From positions 434,001 through 498,000 of the forward strand of contig NZ_FOEP01000001.1 of assembly GCF_900110775.1 (NCBI RefSeq): a DNA stretch of 64,000 nt, given 5' to 3'. The translations under genes and the position numbers were made by a program. Below, piece by piece: positions 33,825-43,783 of this stretch; positions within the stretch are counted from its first letter, which is position 1; each line of letters opens with the position of its first letter. The notes under the pieces were generated by a model, which was not told the DNA's origin, searched no databases, and saw only the letters and a list, made by a program, of their open reading frames with translations. Source of the DNA: Thalassovita taeanensis (lineage in GTDB: Bacteria > Pseudomonadota > Alphaproteobacteria > Rhodobacterales > Rhodobacteraceae).

Positions 33825-33861
33825 GGCGGCGGCTAAGCAGTGCTTTGCCGCCGCCCTTTTT
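33825..33861 (+). terminator. Rho-independent terminator after acyl-CoA ligase
   Basis: GGCGGCGGC, a 13-base loop, GCCGCCGCC, then CTTTTT. The 9-bp GC-only stem and T-run begin 15 bases after the ligase stop, a standard intrinsic terminator. Confidence 0.85.
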
Positions 33862-33950
33862 CCCCCTTGTCCTTTCACAGCGGTCTGAGTATCCGCCTGT
33901 CAGCTTCTGATAGGGGCCACTCCGGCCCTGCGCTTCTGAAAGGACAGTCC

Positions 33951-34295
33951 ATGATCCAACGTATCGGCACCGGCCCGCGCATGAGCCAGGCCACCGTGCA
34001 CAACGGCACTGTATATCTGGCTGGTCAGGTGGGTGAAGGCCTTACCGTCACCGAACAGACCAACGACTGTCTGGCCCAGATCGACGCTCTGCTGACGCAG
34101 GCCGGATCCTCGCGCGAACATATGCTCAGCGTTACCATCTGGATGGCCGACATGGCTGATTTCTCCGAAATGAATGCCGTCTGGGATACATGGGTTCCGC
34201 AGGGCCACACCCCGGCCCGCGCCACCGGTGAAGCAAAGCTGGCCGCCCCGAAATACAAAGTTGAAATCATCGTGACGGCTGCGGTCAAATCCTGA
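33951..34295 (+). CDS. RidA-family protein
   Basis: 114 residues. RidA-type proteins hydrolyse reactive enamines or imines; some subgroups do not. Seen: the N-terminal RIGTGPRMSQATVHNGTVYL, AGQVGEGLTVTEQT, and the C-terminal ARATGEAKLAAPKYKVEIIV. The Arg that binds carboxylate in true RidA lies in PARATGE. The ATG at 33951 follows AAAGGACAG; the frame upstream to 33840 is not used. It is the second RidA-like branch (YjgH/Rut-like) by length rather than a proven deaminase. Confidence 0.83.
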   Translation: MIQRIGTGPRMSQATVHNGTVYLAGQVGEGLTVTEQTNDCLAQIDALLTQAGSSREHMLSVTIWMADMADFSEMNAVWDTWVPQGHTPARATGEAKLAAPKYKVEIIVTAAVKS

Positions 34296-34417
34296 CCCGC
34301 ACGCCCGGTTTCAGCCACGATTGATCCCCGGAACCGCCAGAATCTCTTAATATTCTGGCCAGATATAAGCCACATCGCCGGATCAACCGGCGGTGGATCA
34401 GGTAAAAAGGACCGCAA

Positions 34418-34531
34418 ATGGCACAGGCAACCACCCCCCAACCGACCCCGGCTCCAACGCAGCAGAAAACGCCCGAACCGCAGCCCCCGGCGCAGCAAAC
34501 TCCGGTGTTTACCGACTACGCCAGCATCTGA
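34418..34531 (+). CDS. Pro/Gln-rich 37-aa peptide, possible small protein
   Basis: ATG at 34418 follows GGTAAAAAGGA and encodes 37 residues: MAQATT, then a run of Pro, Gln and Thr to AQQTP, ending FTDYASI. The composition is low complexity and looks disordered. The ribosome site and isolation between two other genes favour translation, but the protein cannot be assigned and chance is possible. Confidence 0.4.
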   Translation: MAQATTPQPTPAPTQQKTPEPQPPAQQTPVFTDYASI

Positions 34532-34625
34532 GCCGCCCCGACAGGGCTCCGCCAAGTCAGTGCCCCGTCCGCCTGATCGCGGGCTGCCCCGGCAGTCCTC
34601 CGGTCACGCTCTTGGCAAGACGGCC

Positions 34626-34660
34626 AAAACAAAGGCCGCTCCCAATCGGAAGCGGCCCTT
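34626..34660 (-). terminator. Rho-independent terminator of ndk
   Basis: On the minus strand GGCCGCT...AGCGGCC, a 7-bp stem (34634-34640 with 34651-34657) and ten-base loop, followed by TTTGTTTT. It lies 52 bases after the ndk stop. Confidence 0.8.
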
Positions 34661-34711
34661 GATATCGTCAGCATGATCGAGCGCTTGGCCCGACCGGTCC
34701 GCGGAGCTAAA

Positions 34712-35134
34712 TTAGCCCACCAGTTCCAGACCCGAGAAGAAATACGCGATTTCTTCTTTTGCAGTGTCTTCGGCATCCGAACCGTGAACCGAGTTTTCGC
34801 CGATCGACAGCGCGAACTCTTTGCGGATGGTGCCCTCAGCGGCTTCTGCCGGGTTGGTTGCGCCCATCACTTCGCGGTTTTTCGCGATAGCGTCTTCGCC
34901 TTCCAGAACCTGAACAACGATCGGCTCGGATGCCATGAATTCGCACAGCTCACCGTAGAAGGGGCGCTCTTTGTGCACGGCATAGAACACGCCAGCCTGA
35001 GCAACGCTCAGGTGGATGCGCTTGGAAGCAACAACCCGCAGGCCCGCCGCTTCGAATTTGGCGACGATGGCGCCGGTCAGGTTGCGCTTGGTGGCGTCGG
35101 GCTTGATGATGCTGAATGTGCGTTGAATGGCCAT
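34712..35134 (-). CDS. ndk: Nucleoside diphosphate kinase
   Basis: Transfers the gamma phosphate between nucleoside triphosphates and diphosphates. 140 residues, the normal length. N-terminal [30 protein letters not shown] near 57 and the active His in [12 protein letters not shown] near 117. The start at 35134 is set by that conserved N terminus. Monocistronic with its own terminator; divergent from the ABC-F gene. Confidence 0.97.
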   Translation of the reverse strand: MAIQRTFSIIKPDATKRNLTGAIVAKFEAAGLRVVASKRIHLSVAQAGVFYAVHKERPFYGELCEFMASEPIVVQVLEGEDAIAKNREVMGATNPAEAAEGTIRKEFALSIGENSVHGSDAEDTAKEEIAYFFSGLELVG

Positions 35135-35265
35135 GATCGCTCTTTCCTGTGTCTTGGGATCGGCCCTGTGCCCATCCCCATCTATTTCGCCGCGCATCTA
35201 GCATGCGCCCCCGGCTTTGAAAAGCCGCGATTGACCCCGCCGCGTGGTTCGGGCAAGGGAGGCCC

Positions 35266-37113
35266 ATGTTACGCATCACAGACATCAGCTATTCCGTCGA
35301 AGGTCGTCCTCTGTTCGAGGGCGCTTCAGCCACGATTCCCACCGGCCACAAGGTTGGCCTGATTGGTCGCAACGGGGCTGGCAAAACCACCCTGTTCAAA
35401 CTGATCCGCGGCGAGCTTGCGCTGGAAGGCGGCACAATCACCCTGCCCGCCCGCGCCCGCATCGGCGGTGTCGCACAGGAGGTGCCCGGCAACGAGGTTT
35501 CGCTGCTCGATACCGTGCTGGCCGCCGACCTTGAACGCGCCGAGTTGCTGGCCGAGGCCGAAACCGCAACCGACCCGACCCGCATCGCCGAGGTGCAGAC
35601 ACGTCTGGCCGATATCGATGCCTGGTCCGCCGAAGGCCGCGCCTCGTCGATCCTGCGCGGGCTTGGCTTTGATGCCAAAGAACAACTGATGCCATGCTCC
35701 GCGTTTTCGGGCGGCTGGCGGATGCGTGTGGCGCTGGCCGCAGTACTGTTTTCGCAGCCCGATTACCTGCTGCTTGACGAACCGACCAACTATCTCGACC
35801 TCGAAGGCGCGTTGTGGCTGGAAAACTACCTGATGAAATACCCGCATACGGTGCTCATCATTTCGCACGACCGTGACCTGCTGAACCGGGCCGTCGGTGC
35901 GATCCTGCACCTCGAAGAAAAGCGGCTGACCTATTACACTGGCCCCTATGATCAATTTGCCCGCCAACGCGCCGAACAGCGTGCGGTGCAAGCGGCTCAG
36001 GCCAAGAAACAGGATCTGCGCCGCGCCCACCTTCAAAGCTTCGTCGACCGCTTCAAAGCCAAGGCCTCCAAGGCCAAACAGGCGCAAAGCCGCGTCAAGA
36101 TGCTGGAAAAGATGGAAACCATCCGCGCCCCCGAAGATGCGGCGCGTACGGTGTTTTCCTTCCCCGAACCCGAGGAGCTGTCGCCGCCGATCATTTCCGC
36201 CGAGGGTGTTTCGTGCGGCTATGGCGATACGGTTATTTTGAAAAACCTGAACCTGCGCATTGACCAGGATGACCGCATCGCCCTGCTGGGCAAGAACGGT
36301 CAGGGCAAATCGACCCTGTCGAAACTGCTTTCCGGTCGCCTCGACCCGATGGGCGGCAAGCTGACCCAATCCAGCAAATTGCGCATCGGCTTCTTTGCGC
36401 AGCATCAGGTGGACGAGCTTTATATCGACGAAACCCCGCTGCAACACCTTCTGCGCGAACGCCCCGAAGAGGGGCAGGCCCGGCTGCGCGCCCGTCTTGC
36501 GGGCTTCGGGCTTGGCCCGGATCAAGCCACAACCGAGGTGGGCCGCTTGTCCGGTGGGCAAAAGGCGCGCCTGTCGCTGCTGCTGGCCACCCTGCCCGCG
36601 CCGCATCTGCTGATCCTCGATGAGCCGACCAACCACCTTGATATCGAATCGCGCGAAGCCTTGGTCGAGGCGCTGACCGCCTATTCCGGCGCGGTGATTC
36701 TGGTCAGCCACGACATGCACCTGCTGTCGATGGTCGCCGACCGGCTGTGGCTGGTGCAAGATGGCACCGTCAGCCCTTACGACGAAGATCTGGGCGCCTA
36801 TCGCAAAATGCTGCTGCAAGGCGACGCCCCCGCCAAACCCAGCAAACCCAAGCCCGCGCCCAAACGCGCCAGCCGCGATCAGCTGATGGCCCTGCGCGCA
36901 GAGGTGCGCAAATGCGAAGAACGTGTTAGCAAGCTGAACGACATGAGCGATAAGCTGGCGAAAAAGCTGGCCAACCCCGCCATGTACGACGACGACCGCA
37001 AGGACGAAGCCATCGTTTGGCAAAAGAAATACTCCGAAGTGATGGAAGCGCTCGAACGCGCCGAGGCACTTTGGATGCGCGCCCTGGAAAAACTGGAAAC
37101 AGCCGGGGCATAA
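35266..37113 (+). CDS. ABC-F family ATPase (Uup/YheS-like)
   Basis: Soluble twin-ATPase protein of 615 residues without membrane segments; ABC-F proteins bind ribosomes or, for Uup, act in DNA and ribosome maintenance. First half: GRNGAGKTTLF near 35, SGGWRMRVALAAVL near 145, LLLDEPTNYLDLEG. Second half: GKNGQGKSTLSK near 345, LSGGQKARLSLLLA near 430, LILDEPTNHLDIES. The linker (residues ~235-290) is Lys/Gln-rich. The C-terminal ~80 residues form a charged coiled coil (KPAPKRASRDQL onward), as in Uup. GGGAGG precedes the ATG. Confidence 0.9.
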   Translation: MLRITDISYSVEGRPLFEGASATIPTGHKVGLIGRNGAGKTTLFKLIRGELALEGGTITLPARARIGGVAQEVPGNEVSLLDTVLAADLERAELLAEAETATDPTRIAEVQTRLADIDAWSAEGRASSILRGLGFDAKEQLMPCSAFSGGWRMRVALAAVLFSQPDYLLLDEPTNYLDLEGALWLENYLMKYPHTVLIISHDRDLLNRAVGAILHLEEKRLTYYTGPYDQFARQRAEQRAVQAAQAKKQDLRRAHLQSFVDRFKAKASKAKQAQSRVKMLEKMETIRAPEDAARTVFSFPEPEELSPPIISAEGVSCGYGDTVILKNLNLRIDQDDRIALLGKNGQGKSTLSKLLSGRLDPMGGKLTQSSKLRIGFFAQHQVDELYIDETPLQHLLRERPEEGQARLRARLAGFGLGPDQATTEVGRLSGGQKARLSLLLATLPAPHLLILDEPTNHLDIESREALVEALTAYSGAVILVSHDMHLLSMVADRLWLVQDGTVSPYDEDLGAYRKMLLQGDAPAKPSKPKPAPKRASRDQLMALRAEVRKCEERVSKLNDMSDKLAKKLANPAMYDDDRKDEAIVWQKKYSEVMEALERAEALWMRALEKLETAGA

Positions 37114-37128
37114 ATTGGGGGCCGTAGA

Positions 37129-37746
37129 ATGGACAGTGCCTTTCTGATCACTGCTTTCGTGACGCTGTTCGTGATCATTGATCCGATCGGCCTGACGCCA
37201 TTGTTCGTGGCGCTGACCCAAGGCATGTCCGAAAAGACCCGGCGCAGCATCGGCCTGCGGGCCTGTCTGGTGGCGGCGGTCTTGCTCAGCATGTTCGCGC
37301 TGTTCGGCGAAGCCGTGCTGGGGTTTGTCGGTATTTCCATGGCCGCCTTTCGTATCGCGGGCGGGATTTTGCTGTTCCTGACCGCCCTCGACATGCTGTT
37401 CCAGCGCCGCACCAAACGCCGCGAGGATCAGGCCGAAGAAGAAGACCACCCTGACCCTTCGGTGTTTCCGCTGGCCATCCCGCTGATCGCCGGGCCGGGC
37501 GCCATCGCCACGATGATCCTGCTTGTCGGCCAAAACCCCGGCATGCTGGGCCTGCTGACGACGTTGGCGGTGATGCTGGCGGTTCTGGCCATCGTCATGC
37601 TGCTGTTTCTGGCCGCAGGTGTGCTAGAGCGCGCTCTGGGCAAGACCGGCATCAATGTCGTCACCCGTCTGCTGGGCATGCTGCTGGCCGCGCTGTCGGT
37701 GCAATTCGTGCTGGACGGCCTGCGTGCCTTCGGAATTTCCGCCTGA
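37129..37746 (+). CDS. MarC-family integral membrane protein
   Basis: 205 residues with six hydrophobic segments. N-terminal FVTLFVIIDPIGLTPLFVAL and the VFPLAIPLIAGPGAIATMIL motif near 110 are MarC (UPF0056) signatures. The function is not established; it was once tied to multiple antibiotic resistance but that is doubtful. A charged cytoplasmic loop (RRTKRREDQAEEEDHPD) separates the halves. It begins 15 bases after the ABC-F gene, probably co-transcribed. Confidence 0.85.
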   Translation: MDSAFLITAFVTLFVIIDPIGLTPLFVALTQGMSEKTRRSIGLRACLVAAVLLSMFALFGEAVLGFVGISMAAFRIAGGILLFLTALDMLFQRRTKRREDQAEEEDHPDPSVFPLAIPLIAGPGAIATMILLVGQNPGMLGLLTTLAVMLAVLAIVMLLFLAAGVLERALGKTGINVVTRLLGMLLAALSVQFVLDGLRAFGISA

Positions 37747-37993
37747 ATTCCCACCGGATCGATAGCCAAATTATGCTTTCGTCGACCCAAACCCGCACCG
37801 CCGCAAAATCGTTTTGACCAAGCAGAAAAAATATTCGCGGGTAACGAAAATAATATGCAATAAAAACAAATAACTAGCATATCTTCGCGGCAACAAGCAG
37901 CCAGCAAGGACCACAACCATTGCACCCCATATCGTGGCTCTGTTATAAGAGTGTAACAAAATATAGACACTCAGAGCAGAGCGGTTAGACCAC

Positions 37994-40729
37994 GTGAACG
38001 ACACGCCAGAAACCCCTGAAAACGAAGACGAAAACCCAATTGCACGGCCCGCCTACAGCGGCCCCACCGTGTCGATCACGGACGAGATGAAAACATCCTA
38101 TCTCGACTACGCCATGAGCGTGATCGTCAGCCGCGCCATTCCCGACCTGCGCGACGGGTTGAAACCGGTTCACCGGCGCATCCTTTATGCCATGCACGAG
38201 ACCAACAACACGCATGACAAAAGCTATCGCAAGTCGGCCCGCCCCGTCGGCGATGTGATGGGTAAATACCACCCGCACGGCGACAGCGCGATCTATGACG
38301 CACTGGTGCGGATGGCTCAGAATTTCTCGATGTCGCTGCCCCTTCTGGACGGTCAGGGCAACTTCGGCTCGATGGATGGCGATAACGCAGCCGCGATGCG
38401 TTATACCGAAGTGCGGATGGACAAACCTGCCGCCTTCCTGCTTGCCGATATCGACAAGGAAACTGTTGATTTCCAAGACAACTACGATGGCAAAGACCGC
38501 GAGCCAACCGTTCTGCCCGCGCGCTTTCCCAACATGCTGGTCAATGGTGCGGGCGGTATTGCCGTCGGCATGGCCACCAACATTCCGCCGCACAATCTGG
38601 GCGAAGTCATCAATGCCACGCTGGCGCTGATCGACGAACCCGACCTGACCAGCGAAGAGCTGATCGACTATGTGCCCGGCCCCGATTTTCCCACTGGCGG
38701 CATCATGCTGGGCCGCACCGGCGCGCGCAAAGCCTATCTCGAAGGCCGCGGCAGCGTCATCATCCGCGCCAAAACCCGCGTCGAAGAGATCCGCAAAGAC
38801 CGCTATGCCATCGTCATCGACGAGATTCCCTATCAGGTCAACAAGGCCAGCATGATCGAGAAGATCGCCGAACAGGTGCGCGAGAAAAAGATCGAAAACA
38901 TCGCCCATGTTCAGGACGAATCCGACCGCAACGGCGTGCGTGTGGTGATCGAGCTCAAGCGCGATGCCACCCCCGAAGTGGTGCTGAACCAACTGTTCCG
39001 CTTCACCCCGATGCAGGTCTATTTCGGCTGCAACATGCTGGCACTGAACGGGGGGCGCCCGGAACAGCTGACGCTGCGCCGCTTCCTGACCTGCTTCATC
39101 GACTTCCGCGAAGACGTTGTCGCCCGCCGCACCGCTTACGAGCTGCGCAAGGCCCGCGAACGCAGCCATATCCTGTGTGGCCTGGCCGTCGCCGTCAGCA
39201 ACGTCGATGAAATCGTCGCCACCATCCGCGCCTCTGCCGATGCGGCGGACGCGCGCGAAAAACTGATGACCCGCCGCTGGCCCGCGCATGAGATCATCGA
39301 ATACATCAAGCTGATCGACGATCCGACCCACAAGGTCCATGACGACGGCACCTATAACCTCTCCGAAACACAGGCCCGCGCCATTCTGGAACTGCGCCTG
39401 CAGCGCCTGACGCAGATCGGTGTCAAGGAAGTCACCGACGAGCTGCAGGAACTGGCCGGCAAGATCCGTGAATACCTCGAAATTCTCGGTAGCCGGGAAC
39501 GGATCATGGGCATCATCGCCGACGAGCTGCGCGAAGTCCGCGATCAGTTCGCCGTGCCGCGCCGCACCGAGATCGTCGATTGGTCCGGTGACATGGACGA
39601 CGAAGACCTGATCGAACGCGAGGATATGGTCGTGACCATTACCTCGGGCGGGTATATCAAACGCACACCTCTGGTCGATTTCCGCGCGCAGCGCCGGGGC
39701 GGAAAAGGCTTGGCAGGCATGTCCACCAAGGACGAAGACGTGGTCACCACGCTGTTTGTGGCCAACACCCACACGCAGCTGCTGTTCTTCACCACCGACG
39801 GCATGGTGTATAAACTGAAAACCTGGCGCCTGCCGCTGGGGGGCCGCACCGCCAAGGGCAAGGCCATCGTCAATATCCTGCCGATGACACCGGGTGTTTC
39901 GATCGCCGCAATCATGCCGGTTGATCGCCCCGAAGAGGAATGGGCCGATCTGCAGATCGTCTTCGCCACCTCCGCAGGCGACGTGCGCCGCAATGCGCTG
40001 TCGGATTTCACCAACGTGATGCGCAACGGCAAAATTGCCATGGACCTGCCCGATGATGTCTCGCTGGTTAACGCCCGCATCTGCGATGCGAATGACGATG
40101 TGATGCTGACCACCAATTCGGGCCGCGCGATCCGCTTTCCGTCGACCGATGTGCGGGTCTTCAAGGGCCGCAAATCGACCGGCGTGCGTGGTATCCGTCT
40201 GTCGGGCGATGACAAAGTTGTCTCGATGTCGGTGATCAGCCACTTCGACGCCACGTCCGAAGAACGCGCCGCCTATCTCAAAATGCGCCGCGCCATGGCC
40301 GGTCTTGCTGATGATGGCGAAAGCGACGACGAAGACGTAGCCGCTGATCCGAACTTCTCGAACGAACGGTACGTTGAAATGTCGGCCGCCGAAAACCTGA
40401 TCCTTACGATCTCGGAAACGGGCACAGGCAAGCTCAGCTCCAGCCATGACTATCCGGTGCGTGGGCGTGGCGGCATGGGCGTGGCCGCGATGGACAAGGC
40501 GATGCGCGGCGGCGACCTTGTTGCCTCTTTCCCGGTCGAGGTTGACGATCAGATCATGCTCGCCACCTCCAAGGGTCAGTCGATCCGCGTCCCGGTCGAG
40601 GGGATTTCCTTCCGCTCGCGCAGCGCTGGCGGGGTCAAGGTCTTCGACACTGGCAAGGGCGAGCTTGTGGTCTCGGTCGCCCGGATCGCCGATCAGGGCG
40701 ACGAAGAAGCGCCCGAAGACGAAGCCTGA
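37994..40729 (+). CDS. gyrA: DNA gyrase subunit A
   Basis: Cuts and rejoins DNA during supercoiling with GyrB. 911 residues. N-terminal [33 protein letters not shown], the quinolone region [15 protein letters not shown] with Ser and Asp at the positions mutated in resistant strains, and the catalytic Tyr in [12 protein letters not shown]-terminal beta-pinwheel repeats (e.g. [11 protein letters not shown] near 546) and a GyrA-box-like [11 protein letters not shown] near 570. The start is GTG with no strong ribosome site. The 247 bases upstream are AT-rich. Confidence 0.96.
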   Translation: MNDTPETPENEDENPIARPAYSGPTVSITDEMKTSYLDYAMSVIVSRAIPDLRDGLKPVHRRILYAMHETNNTHDKSYRKSARPVGDVMGKYHPHGDSAIYDALVRMAQNFSMSLPLLDGQGNFGSMDGDNAAAMRYTEVRMDKPAAFLLADIDKETVDFQDNYDGKDREPTVLPARFPNMLVNGAGGIAVGMATNIPPHNLGEVINATLALIDEPDLTSEELIDYVPGPDFPTGGIMLGRTGARKAYLEGRGSVIIRAKTRVEEIRKDRYAIVIDEIPYQVNKASMIEKIAEQVREKKIENIAHVQDESDRNGVRVVIELKRDATPEVVLNQLFRFTPMQVYFGCNMLALNGGRPEQLTLRRFLTCFIDFREDVVARRTAYELRKARERSHILCGLAVAVSNVDEIVATIRASADAADAREKLMTRRWPAHEIIEYIKLIDDPTHKVHDDGTYNLSETQARAILELRLQRLTQIGVKEVTDELQELAGKIREYLEILGSRERIMGIIADELREVRDQFAVPRRTEIVDWSGDMDDEDLIEREDMVVTITSGGYIKRTPLVDFRAQRRGGKGLAGMSTKDEDVVTTLFVANTHTQLLFFTTDGMVYKLKTWRLPLGGRTAKGKAIVNILPMTPGVSIAAIMPVDRPEEEWADLQIVFATSAGDVRRNALSDFTNVMRNGKIAMDLPDDVSLVNARICDANDDVMLTTNSGRAIRFPSTDVRVFKGRKSTGVRGIRLSGDDKVVSMSVISHFDATSEERAAYLKMRRAMAGLADDGESDDEDVAADPNFSNERYVEMSAAENLILTISETGTGKLSSSHDYPVRGRGGMGVAAMDKAMRGGDLVASFPVEVDDQIMLATSKGQSIRVPVEGISFRSRSAGGVKVFDTGKGELVVSVARIADQGDEEAPEDEA

Positions 40730-40735
40730 GCAACA

Positions 40736-40760
40736 CGGCTGCCCCGGCGCGGGGCAGCCG
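40736..40760 (+). terminator. Strong hairpin after gyrA
   Basis: CGGCTGCCCC-GGCGC-GGGGCAGCCG, a perfect 10-bp stem with a five-base loop, seven bases after the gyrA stop. It is followed by GAAATGC, so it lacks a T-run; it may need Rho or protect the 3' end. Confidence 0.65.
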
Positions 40761-40862
40761 GAAATGCTGGACCGACCCCAGCAAAGCCTATAGGCTAAAT
40801 ATTCAACCTATACCTGTATCCTATCCGTAAACCGGTGCCTGTTTTTTTCTCTCTTCGGAAGG

Positions 40863-41708
40863 ATGAACATGAAAAACTGGGATGACTTTCGCCACCTTGT
40901 TGCCGTTCATAAAACCGGCAGCATGACCAAGGCCGCCGATCTGTTGGGCACCAACCCCGCCACGGTATCACGCAGGCTGGCGCGTTTGTCCTCAACCCTG
41001 GGGGTTGATCTGTTTCTCAAAACGCCGGGCGGATGGTCACCCAATGTGGCCATTCTTGATTTGCTCGACAGCGTAACGGCGTTCGAGAATGAACTCGAAA
41101 AGATGCTCAATACCCCCCTGACGACGGGTGTGCCGTTGAAAGGTGCGATCACCATCGGGTGCCCGCCTTTCCTTGCGCACCGTGTCCTGTTTACCGGTCT
41201 GGGTGATTTTCAGCGCATCGCGCCGGACATATCGCTGACCTTCAACCGCACCATTTTTCAGGACTCACTGGGCGACAATGACCTGTTCATAACCTTGGCC
41301 CGCCCCGAACAGGGCCGCTTGGTCGTCAGCCCGCTGGGGCATTACAAAACAGGTTATTACGCCTATCCCGACAGCCCGCTTGATCAGGGCTGGATCGGGC
41401 TTTCCGCGATTTACGATCAACGTGGCACAAGCCCCTCGGAACTGCCGAAGATGTCCGCCGCCCCGCGCGTCCGGCTGGACACATTCGACGCGGTGCACGA
41501 AGTCATGCGCTCCACCCGATTGCCCGGCATCTTGCCACGCCTGGAAGCCGACGCCGATCCCGACCTCGCCCCCTGCTTCCCTGACGTGCCTGCGTCCGAA
41601 TTCACCTTTTACCTGTGCTTCCACGAAACGCGGCGCACCGACGCCGTTCTGCAATGTGTGGTACAATGGGTCAAAGACCGGTTTCACGGCCTGCAAGAAC
41701 AACTCTGA
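40863..41708 (+). CDS. LysR-family transcriptional regulator
   Basis: 281 residues. The N-terminal winged helix-turn-helix reads FRHLVAVHKTGSMTKAADLL then GTNPATVSRRLARLSSTLG. The effector domain starts near residue 90 (GAITIGCPPFLAHRVL) and is of the type that binds small carboxylates or aromatics; no ligand can be named. ATGs at 40863 and 40869 are both possible starts after CGGAAGG. The gene downstream, a small membrane protein, may be its target. Confidence 0.83.
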   Translation: MNMKNWDDFRHLVAVHKTGSMTKAADLLGTNPATVSRRLARLSSTLGVDLFLKTPGGWSPNVAILDLLDSVTAFENELEKMLNTPLTTGVPLKGAITIGCPPFLAHRVLFTGLGDFQRIAPDISLTFNRTIFQDSLGDNDLFITLARPEQGRLVVSPLGHYKTGYYAYPDSPLDQGWIGLSAIYDQRGTSPSELPKMSAAPRVRLDTFDAVHEVMRSTRLPGILPRLEADADPDLAPCFPDVPASEFTFYLCFHETRRTDAVLQCVVQWVKDRFHGLQEQL

Positions 41709-41854
41709 CCCAGATTTTGGGATGTTCCGCCCACCGCCGCCCCTACCATCCGACTTTTTTGCAATAGCAGGCATGCATTCTTCGATGTTGTTTGCCCGTG
41801 ATGAGTGTGTCTAACTAAACCTAAAGAAGAATACAGCTAAGGCAGCATCAAAAA

Positions 41855-42250
41855 ATGTTTTCTCCCCTTCCCCTCGTTCAAGCCATTCTCAGGGTCGGAC
41901 TCGCCATTCTGCTGTGCTTTCACACCACAATTCAAATCCTCCCGGCGGACTTGGTCACTGTGAAGGGGGTTTCTGATTTGCCGACCTTCACAGTGGCTGT
42001 CTTTTCCGTTGTGGTCCTGTCAAACATCTTGCTGATGTTCGGGATCTGGACACAGGCCATGGCCTTCATCGGCACCGCCCTTTTCGCGTGGAGCAGCCTC
42101 AATCAGACGGTTGATCTTTCCGCCTCGCCGGAATCGCTGCCGACGATGGCTATTGCGATCTTGGTTTGCCTGTTTTTGCTGATGTTCGGCGGCGGATCAT
42201 TCTCCGACCTGCGCCGCATGATCAACCGTTCGCCCGATCTTCATGCCTGA
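41855..42250 (+). CDS. Small four-helix membrane protein, DoxX-like
   Basis: 131 residues with four hydrophobic segments: LVQAILRVGLAILLCFHT, TVAVFSVVVLSNILLMFGIW, AMAFIGTALFAWSSL and MAIAILVCLFLLMFGGG. The pattern, with an N-terminal Arg-containing helix and a final Ser-Asp-x-x-Arg, is like DoxX-family proteins, whose roles are mostly unknown. A loop (NQTVDLSASPESLP) separates helices 3 and 4. It ends at a bidirectional hairpin. Confidence 0.65.
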   Translation: MFSPLPLVQAILRVGLAILLCFHTTIQILPADLVTVKGVSDLPTFTVAVFSVVVLSNILLMFGIWTQAMAFIGTALFAWSSLNQTVDLSASPESLPTMAIAILVCLFLLMFGGGSFSDLRRMINRSPDLHA

Positions 42251-42256
42251 ATGAAC

Positions 42257-42288
42257 AAACATGACCGTGCCTTGGCACGGCCATGTTT
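42257..42288. terminator. Bidirectional hairpin between convergent genes
   Basis: AAACATG-A-CCGTGCC-TT-GGCACGG-C-CATGTTT: 14 paired bases with one internal mismatch and a two-base loop, lying between the DoxX-like gene and the M32 peptidase gene. Short A/T runs flank both sides. Confidence 0.75.
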
Positions 42289-42306
42289 ATACGATTTTCC
42301 AGGCGG

Positions 42307-43782
42307 TTAGATACCGTAGAGCCCGCCAAACTTTTCCTCAAGATAGCTCAGCAAAGGCGCCTCCGATGGGGTCATTCCGCTGGCGCGCGCGATCACATCG
42401 CGCGGCTCGTACAACCCGCCATGAGTTTGCAGGTTTGCTGAAAGCCACCCCGTTGCCCCGCTCAGATCGCCCTCGGCCAGCTGATCATCCAAACCCGGAA
42501 CCGCCGCGCGAAGCGCCTGATACAGGCACCCCGCATAGACGTTGCCAAGGCTATAGGTCGGGAAATAACCAAACAGCCCCTCGGACCAGTGCACATCCTG
42601 CAAACAGCCATGCGCCGGTTGATCCACCGCAAACCCGAAATCCGCCAGAAAGCGGTCATTCCAGGCGCTTTCCAGATCCTTCACCGCCAAATCGCCCGAA
42701 ATCAGCGCCCGCTCCAGATCGAACCGCAACATGACGTGCAGGTTGTATTGCACCTCATCCGACTCGGTTCGGATGAAGTTGTTCGACAGCCGGTTCACCG
42801 CCGCATAGAACGCATCCTCGCTCGCAATGCCAAAATCTCCAAAGGAATCGCGCATCTGCGCATACAGCCAGCCCGTAAAGGCACGGCTGCGGCCCAGTTG
42901 GTTTTCGTAAATCCGGCTCTGGCTTTCGTGCACCCCCATCGAGACACCCTGCCCCAATGGCGTCAGCGCATAGTCTTCGTCGATATTCTGCTCGTAACAC
43001 GCATGCCCAACCTCGTGGATGGTCGAGTAGAAGCAGTTGAACGGATCATTCGGATTGGTGCGCGTGGTGATCCGCACATCGCTGCCCGAGCCGCTTGAAA
43101 ACGGGTGCACCGCCTTGTCCACCCGGCCCTTGCTCATGTCATAGCCAAAGGTCTTCGCCAAAAGGCGCGTCAGCTTCATCTGCGCGCCTTCGTCGAACGT
43201 CCCCTGCAAACCCTCGGGGGCGGGCTTGTCCAAAGCTGCGGCGCGCAAGGCGACCAGTCGCGGCCGAAGGGCAGCAAACATCGCCTCAAGATCGGTTGCC
43301 TTCGCGCCGGGCTCATAGTCATCCAGCAGCGCGTCATAGACATCACCACCCTCGGCCAGCGCCGCCCCCTCTTCGCGCTTCAGCTCCAGAACCTTGCTCA
43401 GCAACGGGGTAAATCCGGCAAAATCATTGTCCGCTCGCGCCTCGGCCCACTTCAGATGCGCCCGGCTGGTGGTGCGCGCCAGTTCAGTCGCCAGCGCAGC
43501 AGGCACCCGGTTGGTGCGCTCGAACGACCGGCGGATATGGCGCATCTGCGCTTGCCCCACCTGATCCAGCGCCGCATCGTCCACCGCCGCCAGCCACGCG
43601 CCAACCTGCGGATCGGTACGGCGCGCATGCAACACGCTTTCCATCGCCGCCATCTCCTCGGCCCGCTGATCTGCGGCGCCGCGCGGCATCACCGTTTCCT
43701 GATCCCAGTTCAGCCGCCCCGCGACTTGCGCCAAGGCCCCGGTTTCGCGCTGAAACGCCATCAACTGTTCAAAGGCTGTCAT
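42307..43782 (-). CDS. M32-family (Taq) metallocarboxypeptidase
   Basis: Cytoplasmic zinc carboxypeptidase of 491 residues. The zinc motif STIHEVGHACYEQN lies near residue 257, followed by GVHESQSRIYENQLGRS near 292 with the third ligand Glu, and IRTESDEVQYNLHVMLRFDLER near 340. All are M32 signatures. The ATG at 43782 has GGAG seven bases upstream and starts one base after the heme A synthase stop; a GTG four codons earlier is an alternative. Confidence 0.9.
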   Translation of the reverse strand: MTAFEQLMAFQRETGALAQVAGRLNWDQETVMPRGAADQRAEEMAAMESVLHARRTDPQVGAWLAAVDDAALDQVGQAQMRHIRRSFERTNRVPAALATELARTTSRAHLKWAEARADNDFAGFTPLLSKVLELKREEGAALAEGGDVYDALLDDYEPGAKATDLEAMFAALRPRLVALRAAALDKPAPEGLQGTFDEGAQMKLTRLLAKTFGYDMSKGRVDKAVHPFSSGSGSDVRITTRTNPNDPFNCFYSTIHEVGHACYEQNIDEDYALTPLGQGVSMGVHESQSRIYENQLGRSRAFTGWLYAQMRDSFGDFGIASEDAFYAAVNRLSNNFIRTESDEVQYNLHVMLRFDLERALISGDLAVKDLESAWNDRFLADFGFAVDQPAHGCLQDVHWSEGLFGYFPTYSLGNVYAGCLYQALRAAVPGLDDQLAEGDLSGATGWLSANLQTHGGLYEPRDVIARASGMTPSEAPLLSYLEEKFGGLYGI

Positions 43783-43783
43783 A

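Noticed and set aside
35326-37533. 735-codon minus-strand open frame opposite the ABC-F and marC genes
   Set aside because: Gln/Gly-rich antisense shadow crossing two real genes; no ribosome site or domain.
37985-40447. 820-codon minus-strand open frame opposite gyrA
   Set aside because: It is the antisense of a strongly conserved gene; His/Asp/Ala-rich shadow composition and no family motif.
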